Assembly: GCA_001655195.1 (NCBI GenBank)
Contig: LPNY01000042.1
Span: forward strand, 305,951-369,950
DNA from: Arcobacter sp. EP1
GTDB lineage: Bacteria; Campylobacterota; Campylobacteria; Campylobacterales; Arcobacteraceae
Direction of reading: 5' to 3'
DNA length: 64,000 nt
Within the stretch, counting starts at the first letter, position 1; every line of letters starts with the position of its first letter. The notes under the pieces were generated by a model, which was not told the DNA's origin, searched no databases, and worked only from the letters and a program-made list of their open reading frames with translations. Below, piece by piece: positions 17,926 through 27,288 of this stretch. The translations under genes and the position numbers were made by a program.

Positions 17926-18885
17926 AATGTATTCATTACCAAAATAGATGGTATCATCAATAGCAATTACATCCTCTTCTTCATCAAATGAGAAATCATA
18001 AATTGTATCAGTTTTAAAATCTTCACTAATATTAATTAAGTATCCTTGAGATTCTAAAGCGTAAAGTGAATCACCATATGCTAAAGCATAAATTTTTGCA
18101 AATTGGTATTTGTTTCGGTTCATAACATTTAAACTAATATCTGTTTGAATAATTTGTCCATCAATAGTTGCAATATAGATATCATTTTCATGAGAAATTA
18201 CATCTCTAATTTCATACTCTTTAATATTTAAAACACCATCTCCAACAGAGATGATTTTATTCGCAGTTGCAGTTACCAGTGTATCATTAACAACTTTTAA
18301 GAAAATGATGTTGTTAAATCTTCCATCAGCATCCACAGTGATGTTTCGTACTACTTTATAGTTTTGTAAAGATACTACGGTTACTTTTCCATTAAGTGTT
18401 GGGAAAAGTACAATGTTTGACATGAAGTGTGGATTTGCAATTCGAATATCGTTTGCATAAGATTTTTCTAAATACTCTTTGAAAACTGTTTTTTTGTCCG
18501 TTAAGTCAATCAAAGAAATTGCGTTGTTACTGTGAATAAGTGCTAACATATTATCTTTAATAGTTGCACCAATAATAACGTCACCTAATTCAATCTCTTC
18601 ACCATCAATAAGAATTTTATCCTTATTGTTGGTTGCAATCACTTTACCCTCACTAACATTTAAAAACTCAAACCCTTCTGGTAATGCTTTATCAAGAATC
18701 CCTTTTTGAGTAATAATTTTACCGTTTTCTAATGTTGCTCCATCACGATTAAAAGCTTTAATATCAGAACCTAAGTTTGAAGAACTTTTATGGAAGTCTT
18801 GTGTATCTTCTGGTTCAAAATATTGTCGTTGTGAACAACCAGTAATAAAAACGAGTGCTGCTGCAAGAAGTAAAAGATGTTTCAT
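17914..18885 (-). CDS. BamB-like outer membrane lipoprotein
   Basis: 323 residues with a lipoprotein signal (MKHLLLLAAALVFITGCSQ, lipobox ITGC). The mature protein is a run of short beta repeats with alternating hydrophobic residues (VIATNNKDKILIDGEEI, ALIHSNNAISLIDLTDKK, VVSLQNYKVVRNITV), consistent with a WD/PQQ-like propeller. It starts one base after the stop of a YfgM-like gene. In E. coli yfgM and bamB are adjacent, so I infer a BamB-type role in outer-membrane protein assembly. Sequence similarity is not strong enough by eye to be certain. Confidence 0.75.
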   Translation of the reverse strand: MKHLLLLAAALVFITGCSQRQYFEPEDTQDFHKSSSNLGSDIKAFNRDGATLENGKIITQKGILDKALPEGFEFLNVSEGKVIATNNKDKILIDGEEIELGDVIIGATIKDNMLALIHSNNAISLIDLTDKKTVFKEYLEKSYANDIRIANPHFMSNIVLFPTLNGKVTVVSLQNYKVVRNITVDADGRFNNIIFLKVVNDTLVTATANKIISVGDGVLNIKEYEIRDVISHENDIYIATIDGQIIQTDISLNVMNRNKYQFAKIYALAYGDSLYALESQGYLINISEDFKTDTIYDFSFDEEEDVIAIDDTIYFGNEYIKLK

Positions 18886-18886
18886 G

Positions 18887-19471
18887 TTATACCTTTGTTA
18901 ATAAAAAGTGATTTAAAATTTTAACGAGCTCAGTAACCTTTGATGTTTCAGGAATTAAACGTAATTTCTCTTTTGCATCTTGATATTGACCTTTTTGCGT
19001 TAAAATAAGTGCTTGGTTAAAAATAGCAAACTCTTTAAGTAAGAAATCATTTTGCATTGAAACTGAATTTAGCTTCTCAAGACTTTGTTCTTTTAATGCC
19101 TTATGATATGTTGAAATCTCTTTTAAAAACTCTACATTTGTTTGTGCAATTTTGTTCTCTTTTTGCGCTTGTAAATATAAAGCAATTTCATATAACTTCA
19201 TATTTTTCTCTTTTAGTGTAGTAATAGCCGCTTGGTTATTCGGGTTTTCTAATATTTGATTAAAGGCGATATTTGCCTCTTTTTTATTCTCTTCTTTTAA
19301 ATAATCCGTTGTGGTAACTGCAATAAAACCAAATACTGCAATTGCTACTGCAGCAATAAGAATTATTTTATTCTTTTTGAAAAAACGTTCAAACTTTACA
19401 AAACCTTCAAGAAATTGCTCTTCAGTATTAAGCTCTTGTTTTACTGATTTAATATCGTCTTTTAAACTCAT
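18887..19471 (-). CDS. YfgM-like membrane-anchored TPR-type protein
   Basis: 194 residues. There is a cytoplasmic N-terminus, one membrane helix at about 35-55 (NKIILIAAVAIAVFGFIAV), then a helical periplasmic domain with alanine-rich TPR-like repeats. Architecture and size match YfgM/ancillary SecYEG translocon subunits. It is translationally adjacent to the BamB-like lipoprotein, the same pairing as yfgM-bamB elsewhere. The function in envelope protein trafficking is inferred. Confidence 0.75.
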   Translation of the reverse strand: MSLKDDIKSVKQELNTEEQFLEGFVKFERFFKKNKIILIAAVAIAVFGFIAVTTTDYLKEENKKEANIAFNQILENPNNQAAITTLKEKNMKLYEIALYLQAQKENKIAQTNVEFLKEISTYHKALKEQSLEKLNSVSMQNDFLLKEFAIFNQALILTQKGQYQDAKEKLRLIPETSKVTELVKILNHFLLTKV

Positions 19472-19555
19472 CTGTTGTGACCCTTATGCATAAAAAAATT
19501 TTAGCTCATAGTGTACAAAAAAATTTATAAAATCTTACTTTTATGAAAATTTAAA

Positions 19556-19561
19556 TATAAT
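19556..19561 (+). promoter_or_regulatory. -10 element of ctpA
   Basis: TATAAT 36 bp before the ctpA start in an A/T-rich stretch, as is usual for the Campylobacterota housekeeping sigma factor. Confidence 0.55.
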
Positions 19562-19596
19562 ACTACCTATTTTATAAAATGTAAAGGTATCTATTC

Positions 19597-20901
19597 ATGA
19601 AAAAAATCTTATCACTTTTTATCCTTGTTTCGTTAAGTTTAACAGGATGTTATGCAAAAGAAGAACCAAAAAATAAACAAGAAGATGCACAAACACGTTT
19701 TGAGTCTCTCTCGAAGTTGACGCAAGTTATTAGTACTGTAGAAAAATATTATGTTGACGAAATTAAGCTACAAGAGATAGTAAACAAAGCCCTTAAGGGG
19801 TTAATGCAAGAGTTAGATGCTCACTCAACCTACATGGACAAAAAATATTTTAAAGAGATGCAAATTCAAACTGCAGGTGAATTTGGCGGACTTGGAATCA
19901 CAGTTGGTATGCGAGATGGTGCTTTAACAGTTATTTCACCAATTGATGAGACACCAGCATTTCACGCAGGAGTAGAGTCTGGTGATATTATTTTAAAAAT
20001 TGATCAGAAATCAACACTGAATATGACCCTTGATGAGGCAGTTGGTCTTATGCGTGGAAAACCTAAAACTAAAATTGAACTAACTGTGGTTCGAAAGAGT
20101 GAAACAAAACCATTAAAAATAGAAATTATTCGAGATATTATTAAAATCCAATCAGTTTATGCAAAAACAATCGGTGATGATATTTTATATTTACGAGTAA
20201 CAAGTTTTGATAAAAAAGTTGTTGATGGATTAACAAAAGCCATTAAAGAGAATAAAAAATTCAAAGGTATTATTTTAGATTTACGAAACAACCCAGGTGG
20301 ACTATTAACACAAGCAATAGGAGTTGTAGACCTATTTGTGGATAAAGGTGTAATTGTTTCTCAAAAAGGTCGAGAAGAGGAAAAAGAGGAGAAATTTAAT
20401 GCAAACTATTCAAATACACTCTCTAAAGTTCCAGTTGTAACGTTGGTTAATGGTGGTTCAGCATCAGCTTCAGAAATTGTTGCAGGAGCATTACAAGATC
20501 ACAAACGTTCTGTTGTTGTTGGACAAAAGACGTTTGGAAAAGGTTCAGTTCAAGTGGTACTTCCTATCACATCTGATAAGAGTGAAGGGATTAAATTAAC
20601 CATTGCAAAATACTATTTACCAAGTGGACGAACAATTCAAGCAACAGGAGTAACTCCTGATATTGAAGCCTTCCCTGGAAAAGCTGTTGCCCAAGAGGAA
20701 TCAGAGTTCCAAATCAAAGAAGCGGACTTAAAGAAACACTTAAAAGGTGAACTTGAAAAAGTTGATGGAAAATCAAAAAAAGAAGCAAAACGAGAACCTA
20801 AGAAAGATAAAAAAATAATTACAAAAGAAGATTTAGTTAAAGACAACCAACTAAAAATTGGTACTGATATTTTAAAAAGTTTAATAATAATTAATAAATA
20901 G
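19597..20901 (+). CDS. ctpA: Carboxy-terminal processing protease, S41 family
   Basis: Periplasmic serine protease of 434 residues. It has a signal with lipobox SLTGC, so it is probably a lipoprotein. A PDZ domain covers about 95-170 (GGLGITVG, GDIILKID, LMRGKPKT). The S41 catalytic domain has the nucleophile serine in NGGSASASE near residue 288 and the general-base lysine in QKTFGKGS about 25 residues later, the Ser/Lys dyad of CtpA. The C-terminus is very lysine/glutamate rich. Such proteases trim envelope proteins and cell-wall hydrolases. It stands 8 bases before purC, so the two may share transcription. Confidence 0.93.
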   Translation: MKKILSLFILVSLSLTGCYAKEEPKNKQEDAQTRFESLSKLTQVISTVEKYYVDEIKLQEIVNKALKGLMQELDAHSTYMDKKYFKEMQIQTAGEFGGLGITVGMRDGALTVISPIDETPAFHAGVESGDIILKIDQKSTLNMTLDEAVGLMRGKPKTKIELTVVRKSETKPLKIEIIRDIIKIQSVYAKTIGDDILYLRVTSFDKKVVDGLTKAIKENKKFKGIILDLRNNPGGLLTQAIGVVDLFVDKGVIVSQKGREEEKEEKFNANYSNTLSKVPVVTLVNGGSASASEIVAGALQDHKRSVVVGQKTFGKGSVQVVLPITSDKSEGIKLTIAKYYLPSGRTIQATGVTPDIEAFPGKAVAQEESEFQIKEADLKKHLKGELEKVDGKSKKEAKREPKKDKKIITKEDLVKDNQLKIGTDILKSLIIINK

Positions 20902-20909
20902 GAGAATAA

Positions 20910-21863
20910 ATGAAAATTAGTGATATTGTTGCACTTGGTCTTTGGCCGGAGTCTAAAAAAACTACATCACAAAAAGGTATTTCTGAGTTAGAAGAGTTAG
21001 GGTACAACTTATACTATATTGGAAAGAATGCAGATCTTTATACGTGTCCAGGTAATGACCCAAAAGTATTACTTGTACGAAGTGACAGATGTTCAGTATT
21101 TGATATTCCTTTAAATCTTGAGATTGAAGGAAAAGGTGTTTCTCAAACAGCTATTTCAAATAGTGGAGCAGCATATGCAAAAGAGTCAGGTATTCGAACA
21201 GCAATTTTATCTGAAACGGTAGATGATTCTTTAGAGATTGCTCCAAGATGTCAGTTAATGGAACTTTGTAAACCATTAGAAGCTGAAATTGATGGAGATG
21301 TTGTACAGTTCGAATTTATTTTTAGAAACTATTTAACAGGATCACTTTTTGAGGCAATCCAAAATGGAAACGACCCTTATGGACTAGAGTTAACTTCTGA
21401 TTTAAAACAGTGGCATAAATTTGAAACACCAATTTTTACACCAACAACTAAGGGAATCAAAGATGAACCTTTAAACACGGCAGTTGTTAGAGAAAAATTC
21501 CCTGAGATTGTTTCAAGTATGGAAAAACTATTTAAAGACTTTACTCAATATGCTCAAGAGAATGGTATTGTTGTTGTTGATACAAAATTTGAAATTTTTA
21601 TTAACTCAAAAGGTGAGTGGGTATTAGGTGATGAAGTATTAACACCTGAGAGTTCGCGGTTTATCGCTAGTGAAGAGTTTGATGCAGGAAACTATATTTC
21701 AATGGATAAACAAATTCTAAGAGACTTTGGAAAAGCCAATGATTGGAAAGGTAAATCAAAAGCATTAAGTGCTGGTGAGAAACTTGACGTTGAAGTTCCA
21801 GATTCAATTAAAAACGAAATTCTAAATGGTTATAGCGCTATTCTTAATAGATTAAGTAAATAG
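20910..21863 (+). CDS. purC: SAICAR synthetase
   Basis: Phosphoribosylaminoimidazole-succinocarboxamide synthase of purine biosynthesis, 317 residues. Recognisable motifs: LVRSDRCSVFDIPL near the start, VVVDTKFEIF, and GDEVLTPESSRF for nucleotide and aspartate binding. It belongs to the longer form (about 290-320 residues). It precedes purS and purQ, the next enzymes' subunits being for the FGAM synthase step. GGAG lies before the ATG. Confidence 0.95.
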   Translation: MKISDIVALGLWPESKKTTSQKGISELEELGYNLYYIGKNADLYTCPGNDPKVLLVRSDRCSVFDIPLNLEIEGKGVSQTAISNSGAAYAKESGIRTAILSETVDDSLEIAPRCQLMELCKPLEAEIDGDVVQFEFIFRNYLTGSLFEAIQNGNDPYGLELTSDLKQWHKFETPIFTPTTKGIKDEPLNTAVVREKFPEIVSSMEKLFKDFTQYAQENGIVVVDTKFEIFINSKGEWVLGDEVLTPESSRFIASEEFDAGNYISMDKQILRDFGKANDWKGKSKALSAGEKLDVEVPDSIKNEILNGYSAILNRLSK

Positions 21864-21870
21864 TTTTAGA

Positions 21871-21876
21871 TATAAT
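21871..21876 (+). promoter_or_regulatory. -10 element of purS-purQ
   Basis: TATAAT 27 bp before the purS start, suggesting that purSQ can be transcribed separately from purC. Confidence 0.5.
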
Positions 21877-21903
21877 CGCAAAAATATAAACAGAAGGTAA
21901 TAA

Positions 21904-22149
21904 ATGAAAGCAATTGTAAACGTAGCATTAAAACAAGGTGTATTAGACGATCAAGGTAAAGCAACACATCATGCCTTAGATACTTTAGGATTTAAAGAAG
22001 TTGTTCAAGATGTTCGAATTGGTAAACAAATCATTATGGAACTAAACGCAGCAACTCAAGAAGAAGCTAATGCAGAAGTTGTAAAAATGTGTGAGAAGTT
22101 ATTAGCAAATACGGTTATTGAAGATTACCAAATCGAAATTGTAGGGTAA
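21904..22149 (+). CDS. purS: FGAM synthase subunit PurS
   Basis: 81 residues, the small structural subunit of the three-part PurLQS phosphoribosylformylglycinamidine synthase. It has the typical start KAIVNVALKQGVLDDQGKA and the end TVIEDYQIEI. It is 4 bases before purQ. PurL is not in the window. Confidence 0.95.
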   Translation: MKAIVNVALKQGVLDDQGKATHHALDTLGFKEVVQDVRIGKQIIMELNAATQEEANAEVVKMCEKLLANTVIEDYQIEIVG

Positions 22150-22153
22150 GTTT

Positions 22154-22825
22154 ATGAACGTTACAGTATTACAATTTCCAGGAACAAACTGTGAATACGA
22201 TACGCAATATGCATTTGAAAAATTAGGATGTAATGTAGAGATTATCTGGCACAAAGATACTACTATTCCTGAAAACACTGATTTATTAGTGATTCCTGGT
22301 GGGTTCTCTTATGGAGACTACTTACGTTCAGGTGCAATTGCACGATTTGCAAATATCATGGACTCAGTTCAAGCATATGCTGCAAATGGTGGAAAAGTTT
22401 TAGGTATCTGTAATGGGTTCCAAATCCTTTTAGAAGCAGGACTTTTACCAGGTGCTATGAAACGAAATGATTCATTACATTTCATCTCTAAATATAATCA
22501 CTTAAAAGTAATTAACAACAATAACACTTTCTTATCTGAATTAAATAATGATGATATTGTTAATATCCCAGTTGCTCATCATGATGGTAACTACTACATT
22601 TGTGAAGATGGATTAAAAGAGCTTGAAGAAAATGAGCAAATCTTATTAAAATATTGCAATGAAGATGGAAATGTACAGAACTTAAATGGTTCAGTCTCTA
22701 ATATTGCAGGTATTTGTAATAAAGAGAAAAATGTTTTTGGACTTATGCCTCATCCAGAACGTGCAATGGAAGAACTTTTAGGTTGTTCTGATGGTGTAGC
22801 TATGCTAAAAGGTTTTTTAAAGTAG
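22154..22825 (+). CDS. purQ: FGAM synthase glutaminase subunit PurQ
   Basis: 223-residue class I glutamine amidotransferase supplying ammonia to PurL. The nucleophile cysteine is in LGICNGFQ and the catalytic His/Glu pair in MPHPERAME. FPGTNCEYDT near the N-terminus is typical of PurQ. Coupled to purS. Confidence 0.95.
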   Translation: MNVTVLQFPGTNCEYDTQYAFEKLGCNVEIIWHKDTTIPENTDLLVIPGGFSYGDYLRSGAIARFANIMDSVQAYAANGGKVLGICNGFQILLEAGLLPGAMKRNDSLHFISKYNHLKVINNNNTFLSELNNDDIVNIPVAHHDGNYYICEDGLKELEENEQILLKYCNEDGNVQNLNGSVSNIAGICNKEKNVFGLMPHPERAMEELLGCSDGVAMLKGFLK

Positions 22826-22845
22826 AAGAAGCTTAGGCTTCTTCT
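22824..22845 (+). terminator. Weak hairpin after purQ
   Basis: Nine-base stem AGAAGAAGC / GCTTCTTCT with loop TTAG, overlapping the purQ stop codon. There is no uridine tract, so termination is doubtful. Confidence 0.4.
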
Positions 22846-22861
22846 TCACGTAAGGCTCATT

Positions 22862-24271
22862 ATGAAATATATACTCTTTTTATTTCTAATCTCCAGTACT
22901 ATTTTTGCTAATCCTCAATTTGTTCAAGAAGAGAGTTCTGTTTTTGATAAAAAAATTGAGACCGTTATAGAAGAGGTCAAAGAAGAGAAAACAACTTTTG
23001 AATCAACCTCTCAATCACCTACTTCTCTTGAACAGACAACAACATTTTCAAATGCAATTGCTCCTGTAGAGACAATCAATCAAAAGTTATTACCTAAAAA
23101 GAAAGAAGTAGAAATTCTTGCAGTTGATGTAACTTCTGATGATAAAACAGATGATGAAGTATTAGCTGAAAATATAGAAGAAACTTTGCAAACCCAAGAG
23201 ACTATGAATATTGTTAAAGACTATTTTTCAGAAGTGATAATGCCTTCAAAAGATGGATCAAAAAATTTGTATGCGAGTTTTATTCACTCTCCTGAAACGA
23301 TTTATAAAAACCAACGTTTTGAGATTATTGTAAAAACATTGGTAACAACCGATGATTTTGATAGAATTGAAACACGTTTTATCAATGGTAAAAATATGAT
23401 CCCTCTTAATCCTGAAAATGTCTGGAGTGAGGTGGAGCAAAACAGTTTTGAAAATCGATATTTCTTTAAAGCATATGATAGTGATTTTGTTATGCCAACG
23501 CTACAGATACTTCTATATAAATATGGAATTGTCAAAGAGTTTACTTATTTAGCTCCCAAAGAGGTTGTTTTTTCTGAGATAGCAAAAGATGACGAGAAGT
23601 TTTCAAATGTTATTGCTCAAGAGTTAACTGTTAAAGCGTATAAATCAAAACAGTATAATAACAATGAACTTATTACTATTTTAGATGTGGAAGCTAACGA
23701 ATCGAATTTAGAGGACTTTCATTTGAACTTTGTTGAAGAACAAGGTTTTTCAAATATTGTTGATAACTACCCTGAACAAAAAATGCTTTATTATTTAGTG
23801 ATGCCAATTCATAAGAAAAAAATAGAGTTTAATTATTATAGCAGTGGTGAAAAAAGACTTAAAACGATTATAATTCCTATTCAATTAGAAAATGAGTTAG
23901 TGAGTACCCAAACGGACTTGAACCCAAATAACAGCAATATTCTTTTATATAAAAAGATTGCGTTGAGTATTTTGGTAGTAATCTTTTTAGGACTGTTTAT
24001 TTGGAAACGTAATTATATCTATTTGAGTGTTCTTTTATTGGTGCTTATTGTATTGATTTTATATATGATGCCAAATCGTCAAGCGTTTATCAAAGGTGAC
24101 ACAACCATCTATATTTTGCCAACAAAAAATTCAACAATTTTTTACAAAACAACACAAACCCGTGTTGCAGAGGTGGTTATGAAAAAAGCAGGTTTTGTTA
24201 AAGTGATGATGAATGTAAATAATAAAAAAATTATTGGATGGATAAAGGAAGGTAACCTTGTCGAGAATTAG
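22862..24271 (+). CDS. Uncharacterised membrane protein with SH3-like C-terminus
   Basis: 469 residues, not recognised as a named family. There is a signal peptide (LFLFLISSTIFA), then a low-complexity Glu/Thr/Ser-rich segment to about 120, a beta-rich periplasmic domain (about 125-340), two close membrane helices (about 360-405), and a final 60-residue domain of SH3b type (GDTTIYILPTKNS, GFVKVMM, IGWIKEGNLVEN). The ending resembles bacterial SH3 domains that bind peptidoglycan or partner proteins. It overlaps plsC by 14 bases. I infer an envelope role. Confidence 0.8.
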   Translation: MKYILFLFLISSTIFANPQFVQEESSVFDKKIETVIEEVKEEKTTFESTSQSPTSLEQTTTFSNAIAPVETINQKLLPKKKEVEILAVDVTSDDKTDDEVLAENIEETLQTQETMNIVKDYFSEVIMPSKDGSKNLYASFIHSPETIYKNQRFEIIVKTLVTTDDFDRIETRFINGKNMIPLNPENVWSEVEQNSFENRYFFKAYDSDFVMPTLQILLYKYGIVKEFTYLAPKEVVFSEIAKDDEKFSNVIAQELTVKAYKSKQYNNNELITILDVEANESNLEDFHLNFVEEQGFSNIVDNYPEQKMLYYLVMPIHKKKIEFNYYSSGEKRLKTIIIPIQLENELVSTQTDLNPNNSNILLYKKIALSILVVIFLGLFIWKRNYIYLSVLLLVLIVLILYMMPNRQAFIKGDTTIYILPTKNSTIFYKTTQTRVAEVVMKKAGFVKVMMNVNNKKIIGWIKEGNLVEN

Positions 24272-24941
24272 AGGGATAATTATATTAATACAGTTTTCCA
24301 TAACTGTAGCAATTGTTGTTGTATGTATGTATCTATTTAGAAAACATGTGCATAAAATTATTAAACTTTGGATGGCTTTTCAAATGAAATTCTTAGGAAT
24401 TACTCTTGAAGAGGTAGGAAAAATGGATGAGTCATGTGATATGGTGATTCTTAACCATCAAAGTCTGCTTGATATTATCGTTATTGAACATATTCATTCA
24501 CGCCATTTAGCTTGGGTTGGGAAAAAAGAGATAACCAATATGTTTTTCTTTGGACATATTATGAAAGCCCCTGAAATGATTACCATTGATAGGGAGAATA
24601 AAACAGGGCTTATTAAATTGTTAAAAGAGGCAAAAGATAGAGTTTCTAAAGGGCGACCAATTGCTATGTTCCCAGAAGGTACTCGAAGTGATGGCGAGTC
24701 AATTCTTCCTTTTAAACCAGGTGCTGCAATGGTTGCCAATAAACTCAAACTCAAAGTTCAACCAATTATTGTGCTAAATACTCGTGATATTTTAGACTCT
24801 AAAAAACTGGAATCAAATCCAGGTATTGTAAAAGTCATCTATTTAGACCCCGTACAAGCTGATCGGAAAACTGATTGGTTTGAACAAACAGAGGCTAAGA
24901 TGAAAGAAGTTTTAGCTCAAGAGATGGCAAAAGTAAAATAA
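24258..24941 (+). CDS. plsC: 1-acyl-glycerol-3-phosphate acyltransferase
   Basis: Adds the second acyl chain in phosphatidic acid synthesis at the inner membrane. The 227-residue protein has an N-terminal membrane helix, the catalytic HX4D motif in NHQSLLD, and the glycerol-phosphate-binding MFPEGTRSDG. The start is a TTG at 24258, inside the end of the preceding gene, with AAGGAAGG just upstream. The stop overlaps the crcB start (TAATG). Confidence 0.9.
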   Translation: MSRIRGIIILIQFSITVAIVVVCMYLFRKHVHKIIKLWMAFQMKFLGITLEEVGKMDESCDMVILNHQSLLDIIVIEHIHSRHLAWVGKKEITNMFFFGHIMKAPEMITIDRENKTGLIKLLKEAKDRVSKGRPIAMFPEGTRSDGESILPFKPGAAMVANKLKLKVQPIIVLNTRDILDSKKLESNPGIVKVIYLDPVQADRKTDWFEQTEAKMKEVLAQEMAKVK

Positions 24942-25321
24942 TGACATATTCAACCATATTAGCAGTAGGACTTGGAGGTTTTCTTGGAGCTATTGCTAGG
25001 GTATATGTGGTTCATTTATCAAATAAAACCTTTGTTAGCGATTTTCCCTATGGAATTCTTGCCGTTAATTTAATGGGATCCTTTTTAATAGGAGTTCTTT
25101 TTGCACTATTTACTGTATATTCATTTTCTGGTGTTACAAAGTCTTTTTTAACCTCTGGCTTTTTGGGTGCATTTACAACTTATTCCACATTTGCTATTGA
25201 ATCTTTTTTTCTATTAGAGACCTCATTTCTGTTGGGGGCTATGAATATGGGTCTTAATCTTTTTGGCACAATTTTAGCCGCAGGAAGTGGCTATAAGCTT
25301 CTTCATTTCTTCTTAAAATAA
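24941..25321 (+). CDS. crcB: Fluoride channel CrcB/FluC
   Basis: 126-residue four-helix membrane protein forming a dual-topology dimeric fluoride exporter. Family motifs: GGFLGAIAR in TM1, the pore asparagine in AVNLMGSF, and TTYSTF in TM3 with the phenylalanine box residues. It is overlapped by plsC, so no riboswitch can be placed directly before it. Confidence 0.92.
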   Translation: MTYSTILAVGLGGFLGAIARVYVVHLSNKTFVSDFPYGILAVNLMGSFLIGVLFALFTVYSFSGVTKSFLTSGFLGAFTTYSTFAIESFFLLETSFLLGAMNMGLNLFGTILAAGSGYKLLHFFLK

Positions 25322-25395
25322 AAAAATTCCTCTTTCACTAAAGCTTTTTAAAATATTTTGTGACCCAAGTCATAGTACTTAAAGAAATAACAAGA

Positions 25396-25401
25396 TATAA
25401 T
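25396..25401 (+). promoter_or_regulatory. -10 element of tatA
   Basis: TATAAT 55 bp before the tatA start, in an otherwise empty 135-bp gap after crcB. Confidence 0.5.
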
Positions 25402-25456
25402 AATTGCTTAAAATAGCAACACTTTGAATGTTGTAAATATATATTAGGAGTTTAAT

Positions 25457-25687
25457 ATGGGTATGCCAGGTGGTATGGAATGGGTTTTAATCGCATTAGT
25501 AATTTTATTACTTTTTGGTGGAAAGAAAATTCCAGAGCTTGCTAAAGGATTAGGAAGTGGAATTAAAAACTTCAAAAAAGCTGTAAAAGATGATGAAGAA
25601 ACTGAAGTAGCAACTAATGATAAAGCTGAAGAGATAGAGAAAAAAGCTGAAGAGAAATCTGAAGAAAATAAAGAAAAAACAGTATAA
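25457..25687 (+). CDS. tatA: Twin-arginine translocase subunit TatA
   Basis: 76 residues. A short N-terminal membrane helix ([15 protein letters not shown]) is followed by the amphipathic helix [20 protein letters not shown] with the conserved FGxxKxPEL pattern, and then by an acidic/lysine-rich tail. It forms the pore part of the Tat pathway. No tatB or tatC is adjacent. It is 9 bases before argS, probably one transcript. Confidence 0.93.
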   Translation: MGMPGGMEWVLIALVILLLFGGKKIPELAKGLGSGIKNFKKAVKDDEETEVATNDKAEEIEKKAEEKSEENKEKTV

Positions 25688-25696
25688 GAGTCATAA

Positions 25697-27286
25697 TTGC
25701 AAAAAATTGTTAAAGACCTTATTGAAAAAATCCTCGAACGAGAGGTTGTATTAGAAAAACCTAAAGATATCTCTTTAGGTCACTATGCAACACCAGTTGC
25801 ATTCTCTCTTGCTAAAGAATTACGAAAAAATCCAATGATTATTGCAGAAGAACTCGCTTCTAAATTTGATGATGAATCTATTTTTGAAAGTGTAACAGCA
25901 ATAAAAGGGTTTGTTAACTTTAAACTTTCCAATTCATTTTTAGAAAACTTAGTTAATAAAGCGATTGAAAATCAAGAGAGTTTTGCACAAGGTGATACAA
26001 AAGAAGAGACAATACTTTTAGAGTATGTTAGTGCCAATCCTACTGGACCATTACATATTGGTCATGCCCGTGGAGCAATTTTTGGTGATACTCTTAAACG
26101 TGTTGGTACCTATCTTGGATATAACGTTACGACGGAATATTATATTAATGATGCCGGTGCTCAAATGGATATGCTTGGTCTCTCTGTTGCATTAGCTGGT
26201 CGTGATTTTATTTTAAATGAAGATGTGGAGTATCCTGAGACTTATTATCGAGGTGATTATTTAATCGATATCGCAAAAAAACTACAAGCACAACATGGTG
26301 ATGAAATTTTCCATGATGAATCTCGATATAGAGAGATGGCTGATTTTGCAAAAGATATTGTGATGGATATTATTGGGCAATCATTAGCTGATATTGGTAT
26401 TGAGTTTGATAACTTTGTATCAGAAGCATCTTTGTATAGTTCATGGGATGAAACAAAAGAGGTTTTAGAATCAAATGGATCGTTATATTCAAAAGATGAA
26501 AAAATCTATTTAAAATCAACTGAGCACGGTGATGATGCCGACAGAGTTGTTGTAAGAGACAACGGTATTCCAACCTATTTAGCAGGTGATATCATTTACC
26601 ATAAAGATAAATATGATAGAGGGTATGATCGTTATATTAACATCTGGGGTGCAGATCACCATGGATATATTAAACGAGTTAAAGCGGCTATTGAATTTTT
26701 AGGTAATAAATCTGACAAGCTAGAGATCTTACTTTCTCAAATGGTACAGTTACTTAAAGGTGGTGAACCTTACAAAATGAGTAAACGTGCAGGTAATGTT
26801 ATTTTAATGAGTGATATTGCTAATGAGATTGGTGCAGATGCTTTACGATTTATTTTCTTAACAAAAAAGAGTGACACTCATCTAGAGTTTGATCTAGATA
26901 TGTTAAAAAATCAAGACAGTTCAAATCCAATTTTTTATATTAACTATGCCTATGCAAGAATTAATCAAGTCTTTAAAAAAGCACAAAAATCTCGTAATGA
27001 TGTTATAATAAATAAATTGAGTGGTGAAAATAGTGATGCATTAGACTTGGTTTATCAATCATTGTTATTGCCATCTGTTTTAGAAGAGGCATTTGCTAAG
27101 CGCGATATGCAAAAGATTACGGACTTTTTATACTCACTTGCTGCACTTGTTCATCGATTTTATAATGAGTATAAAATTGTTGGAAATGAAAAAGAGGATG
27201 AGTACTTAAAAGTATTAGCAATGGCATCTGTTTCAATCAAAACAGGGTTAAAACTTTTAGGAATTAATGCTAAGGAGGTTATGTAG
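25697..27286 (+). CDS. argS: Arginyl-tRNA synthetase
   Basis: 529-residue class I synthetase. HIGH motif as PLHIGHARG near 115, KMSKR as YKMSKRAGN near 360, and a C-terminal DALR anticodon-binding domain with YAYARINQVFKKA. Start codon TTG at 25697. Length is at the short end of the family, as is usual in Campylobacterota. Confidence 0.95.
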   Translation: MQKIVKDLIEKILEREVVLEKPKDISLGHYATPVAFSLAKELRKNPMIIAEELASKFDDESIFESVTAIKGFVNFKLSNSFLENLVNKAIENQESFAQGDTKEETILLEYVSANPTGPLHIGHARGAIFGDTLKRVGTYLGYNVTTEYYINDAGAQMDMLGLSVALAGRDFILNEDVEYPETYYRGDYLIDIAKKLQAQHGDEIFHDESRYREMADFAKDIVMDIIGQSLADIGIEFDNFVSEASLYSSWDETKEVLESNGSLYSKDEKIYLKSTEHGDDADRVVVRDNGIPTYLAGDIIYHKDKYDRGYDRYINIWGADHHGYIKRVKAAIEFLGNKSDKLEILLSQMVQLLKGGEPYKMSKRAGNVILMSDIANEIGADALRFIFLTKKSDTHLEFDLDMLKNQDSSNPIFYINYAYARINQVFKKAQKSRNDVIINKLSGENSDALDLVYQSLLLPSVLEEAFAKRDMQKITDFLYSLAALVHRFYNEYKIVGNEKEDEYLKVLAMASVSIKTGLKLLGINAKEVM

Positions 27287-27288
27287 TT

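Noticed and set aside
24258-24271. Frameshift joining the 469-residue protein and plsC
   Set aside because: The 14-base overlap with a TTG start and ribosome site, and two complete unrelated domain sets, fit two coupled genes.
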